From Pseudomonas sp. MYb60 (GTDB taxonomy: Bacteria; Pseudomonadota; Gammaproteobacteria; Pseudomonadales; Pseudomonadaceae): a stretch of DNA of 64,000 bases. The stretch is taken from positions 1 to 64,000 of the forward strand of contig NZ_PCOZ01000009.1 in the NCBI RefSeq assembly GCF_002979555.1, read 5' to 3'. The notes beneath the pieces are model-generated. The model saw only the letters and a program-made list of their open reading frames with translations. It had not been told where the DNA came from and searched no databases. The first letter of the stretch is position 1; every line of letters begins with the position of its first letter. Made by a program: the position numbers and the translations under genes. This document shows, in pieces, positions 61,675 to 64,000 of this stretch.

Positions 61675-62991
61675 TCAGCGCACGGGCAGGCGCGGATCAC
61701 TGCCCATGGAGAACGGTCCGTTTTCACGGCGTATCTGCACAAAGTGTCCAATCAACGCTGCCAGCGTGCCCACCATCAGCCCCACCACCAGACACAGCGC
61801 GATGATCAAGGCCTTGCGCGGCTTGATCGGCTTGAGAGGCTCCTGGCCCTGGCGGTCCACCGTCACCAGCTTCAACGTGCTCATATCAATGTTCAGCGCG
61901 CGCAAACGAGACGCTTCTGTTCGCAGGCGCTCGACGTCCTGCAAAAACAGGTCTTCATCCTTGCGGTTGTTTAGCACTTCCACGTCACGGTTGACCTCGA
62001 GCATCCGTAACTCCTTGCCTATCTCGGCCACGCGAGCGCTGGTGAAGTCATCGTTGGTGCGCTGTTGCAATGCTCTGCGCTCGGCCTCCAGCACGTCGGT
62101 TCCCATGAAGTACAACGGGATCTGCTGATTCGTCACCTCGGTACGCATGATCTGGCCAGCGCTGCGCGATGCGACGGCTCCCATGGCAGACGGCGTGGTC
62201 GGAGTCTTGATGCCGATGGCCCGCGCAATCGAGATGGCCTCGTCCAACTCCGCCAACCGGTTGGTGCGTGCAATCTTCATCTGCAAGCGCAAGGCGGTGA
62301 GTTCGTCGTGCAATTGCGCCCGGCTGACTTTGTCGCGCTCCAGCAACAGGGCAATCTTCGAGGCTTTGGCGGCTTCATAGTTGGCGCGTGCCGCTTCGAT
62401 CTTGCCCTGCAGTTCGTTGAGACGATTATTGACGATGACCTTGAGGTCGGCGCCCACCTGTTCGCGCTGAAGGTTGATGGCGTAATCGATGAAACCGTTG
62501 AGAATCGCCACCCCGTCGATGCCCTGGGGGTAGTTCATTTCCAGGCGTACAAACTGACCCAGTGGGTCGGGCTTTTTTGGGTCAGGCAACATCAGGCTGA
62601 AGGCGTTGCGGTTGAATTCTTCGAAACCCTGCTCCAGATTTTGCCCTGGACGCTGGAAAGGCTCGAACAGGGCTGGGTTGGCCTTGAAGAAGTTCAGACG
62701 GGCCTCGTAGGAGTCCAGTTGCGCGCCGACCTTGGCCAGCGCATCCTCAGGCGGTAGCGTATAAACCTCGGAGCGGTTGAGTGCATCGAGTTCATTGATG
62801 GCGGCGGGCAGCAGCACACTGCTCACTTGGTACACTGCCGGTGTCAGTACCGTATAGCCGACGCCCAGCAAGCCAGCGAGCGCGGTACACGCGAGTACCC
62901 GTTTCTTTCGCTGCCAGATGGCGTGAAACAGTTCGAACAGGTCGATTTCGTCCGATGGTAAATGTCGATGCAGCTGGGGAGTGTTGTTCAA
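61675..62991 (-). CDS. wzz: Wzz family polysaccharide chain-length regulator
   Basis: A 438-aa inner-membrane co-polymerase. One helix lies at about residues 32-52 (KRVLACTALAGLLGVGYTVL) and a second near 395-420 (ALIIALCLVVGLMVGTLAAL), preceded by the Pro-rich LKPIKPRKALI. The ~340-residue periplasmic part is long and alpha-helical (coiled coil about 200-290). It sets O-antigen or exopolysaccharide length. No polymerase, flippase or glycosyltransferase gene lies in the window, so it is a stand-alone copy. A 382-bp non-coding region lies upstream. Confidence 0.85.
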   Translation of the reverse strand: MNNTPQLHRHLPSDEIDLFELFHAIWQRKKRVLACTALAGLLGVGYTVLTPAVYQVSSVLLPAAINELDALNRSEVYTLPPEDALAKVGAQLDSYEARLNFFKANPALFEPFQRPGQNLEQGFEEFNRNAFSLMLPDPKKPDPLGQFVRLEMNYPQGIDGVAILNGFIDYAINLQREQVGADLKVIVNNRLNELQGKIEAARANYEAAKASKIALLLERDKVSRAQLHDELTALRLQMKIARTNRLAELDEAISIARAIGIKTPTTPSAMGAVASRSAGQIMRTEVTNQQIPLYFMGTDVLEAERRALQQRTNDDFTSARVAEIGKELRMLEVNRDVEVLNNRKDEDLFLQDVERLRTEASRLRALNIDMSTLKLVTVDRQGQEPLKPIKPRKALIIALCLVVGLMVGTLAALIGHFVQIRRENGPFSMGSDPRLPVR

Positions 62992-63373
62992 ATTTCATAC
63001 ACCCTGAGAGTCGAAATCCAGCGCCCTAAATCACAAGCCTGAATAACAACTGAATAAACAGGGGGCAACGTCCGGGCCCGCGATACGCGCGCCCTCTGCC
63101 GTTACGAAATGCACCTTTTTTGAGTGAAGCCCTGAACCTCAATGGCCTGGGGCTGAGGTGGCATTACTGACAGGTGCTGTGAGCATAGACGTTCCGTTGC
63201 AAGACGTTGCCCTGCGCCAGGCTATCTAACGATAAATGCCTGTATTGAAAGGAGATTCGCGTTAAAAATCTAAAAAATAAGACCCTTCCTACGCTTGGCT
63301 ACGCGACAGGCGTGGAACAAGTGCCTTTGTCCATCACGGACGGTAAGTAACCCTTCAACAAAAAGGATTTTAT
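62992..63373. other. Non-coding region between wzz and the TIGR03067-like gene
   Basis: This 382-bp divergent gap holds no credible gene. The last ~130 bases are AT-rich (a run of GTTAAAAATCTAAAAAATAA at 63261-63280) and probably carry the promoter of the gene at 63374. No clear palindromic operator was seen. Confidence 0.5.
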
Positions 63374-63760
63374 ATGTCATCTATTTCAGATCCCGACCTG
63401 CATGCCCTTCAAGGCCACTGGGAACAAATCTCGCTTGAGGACAGTGGCGTCCTCAATCCGATTGATGCTCACAGCGCACCCGGTGCAATCACCACGATTT
63501 CCGGTGACCAGTTCGAGGTTAAAACCGTGAGCGGCGAGGTGTTGCTGGCAGGCCGTTTTGTCCTGGACAGCAGCACCGCCCCCAAGAGCATCACCTGGGT
63601 CGATGCCATGGGAGAGGACGCCGGCAAGCACTTGCCCGCCAGCTATCGGCTTGATGGCGATGCGTTTGTGTTCATCGCCGCGGATGAACGTATGCCCAGG
63701 CCCCTCCACTTCAAGACGGGCCCAGGTCAAACCATGCGCACTTTCGTCCGACGAGGCTGA
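63374..63760 (+). CDS. TIGR03067-like small protein (128 aa)
   Basis: A 128-aa soluble protein without a signal peptide. The pattern LQGHWEQISLEDSG, then ISGDQFEVKTVSGEVLLAGR, then a Pro-Lys-Ser-Ile-Thr step, and SYRLDGDAFVFIAAD fits the TIGR03067 beta-rich (lipocalin-like) domain, of unknown function. AAGGA lies 8 nt before the ATG. It is monocistronic, with a terminator 93 nt downstream. Confidence 0.7.
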   Translation: MSSISDPDLHALQGHWEQISLEDSGVLNPIDAHSAPGAITTISGDQFEVKTVSGEVLLAGRFVLDSSTAPKSITWVDAMGEDAGKHLPASYRLDGDAFVFIAADERMPRPLHFKTGPGQTMRTFVRRG

Positions 63761-63852
63761 TCTGCCTGTCATCCGAATCGGCGACACCATTTTCACAAAG
63801 CCTTCACTTTCAGGTCTATAGGGTGAAGCCTACCTACTCCAGTGAATCCCTT

Positions 63853-63881
63853 AGCCCGCCTCTCCTCGCGGGCTTTTTTTT
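63853..63881 (+). terminator. Rho-independent terminator
   Basis: AGCCCGC and GCGGGCT form a 7-bp stem with an 8-nt loop, followed by eight T residues. Confidence 0.85.
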
Positions 63882-63928
63882 GCCCGCCGCCCGGAGGTCC
63901 TGGCGAAACTTAACCGCGTGCCTGCAGG

Positions 63929-64000
63929 TCACTTACGCAATGGGTGTTCAGCCGTTGAACGCTTGCCTTCGAAGACCGCACCGTGGCCAGACACTCCGAC
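63929..64000 (-). CDS. Possible 3' end of a gene entering from the right edge
   Basis: An open minus-strand frame covers the window edge and ends at a TGA at 63929-63931, giving a 23-residue tail (SGHGAVFEGKRSTAEHPLRK at its end). It is too short for a family call and could be chance. Its convergent position behind the terminator at 63853 makes a real gene end plausible. Confidence 0.3.
   Translation of the reverse strand, partial: VGVSGHGAVFEGKRSTAEHPLRK

Noticed and set aside
63284..63300. A TTCCTA sequence resembling the heptad in the 37/38-kb repeats
   Set aside because: Only six bases match and the surrounding 70 bp do not align, so it is not counted as a third copy.
1..64000. tRNA or rRNA genes, CRISPR arrays, transposases, integrases or prophage genes
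   Set aside because: Both strands and all intergenic gaps were read for cloverleaf-like sequences, regular repeats and mobile-element proteins. None was found beyond REP-like palindromes and the two diverged repeats.

Overview
The window is about 64 kb of GC-rich (roughly 60% or more) chromosome from a Pseudomonas, most likely of the P. fluorescens group. The evidence is gene content and close family matches: canonical EtfB, a PfeR-PfeS-PfeA enterobactin module, MexEF-OprN, a DUF1652 protein, Ku/LigD, LpxO, and REP-like hairpins of the 'tgtgggagcgggc' type. No tRNA, rRNA, CRISPR array, transposase or phage gene was seen.

Layout, left to right. (1) 1-9 kb: the 5' part of etfB, then a divergent catabolic cluster. 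Enoyl-CoA hydratase, 3-hydroxyacyl-CoA dehydrogenase, a PcaF/PaaE-like thiolase and a class III CoA-transferase are on the minus strand. An IclR regulator, an acyl-CoA dehydrogenase and an MFS permease are on the plus strand. Together they form a complete activation plus beta-oxidation route that probably ends in succinyl-CoA + acetyl-CoA (dicarboxylate-like; the substrate is inferred). Two copies of one palindrome flank the divergent promoters and are good IclR operator candidates. (2) 9-16.5 kb: a serine hydrolase, a YddG-type exporter, a YcaD-like MFS protein, two small overlapping genes (one DUF1652), an FpvA-type siderophore receptor with a signalling domain but no sigma/anti-sigma partner, and a GNAT acetyltransferase. 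(3) 16.6-31 kb: an iron and nutrient uptake block. It has a TonB receptor coupled to a peptide-type ABC importer (binding protein, two permeases, one double ATPase), then pfeR-pfeS-pfeA with Fur-like sites, then a DUF3649 / PepSY reductase-like / DUF3325 membrane trio. (4) 31-37 kb: mexE-mexF-oprN, preceded by a MexT-like box although no mexT lies in the window.

(5) 37-54 kb is the most unusual part. Two large minus-strand proteins with a dermonecrotic-toxin-like layout (1848 and 1005 aa) flank an iron operon efeU-efeO-efeB-efeM that has a Fur-like box. The 1848-aa protein ends in two apparent catalytic modules. One is a papain-like Cys-His-Asp domain with spacing close to the Pasteurella multocida toxin deamidase. 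The other is an aspzincin (M35-like) metallopeptidase domain. An AraC-type regulator lies directly upstream in the same direction. An AT-richer unknown gene and a small secreted protein sit next to it, between two diverged ~74-bp repeats that contain heptads resembling BvgA-type sites.

(6) 53-64 kb: pssA, a TetR gene with a perfect palindromic operator, an NTF2-like protein, a PQQ-type sugar dehydrogenase with a small secreted neighbour, the Ku-LigD end-joining pair, lpxO, a Wzz-type chain-length regulator standing alone, and a small TIGR03067-like protein. Iron acquisition is the recurring theme: two further TonB receptors, Pfe, PepSY and Efe all lie within about 36 kb.
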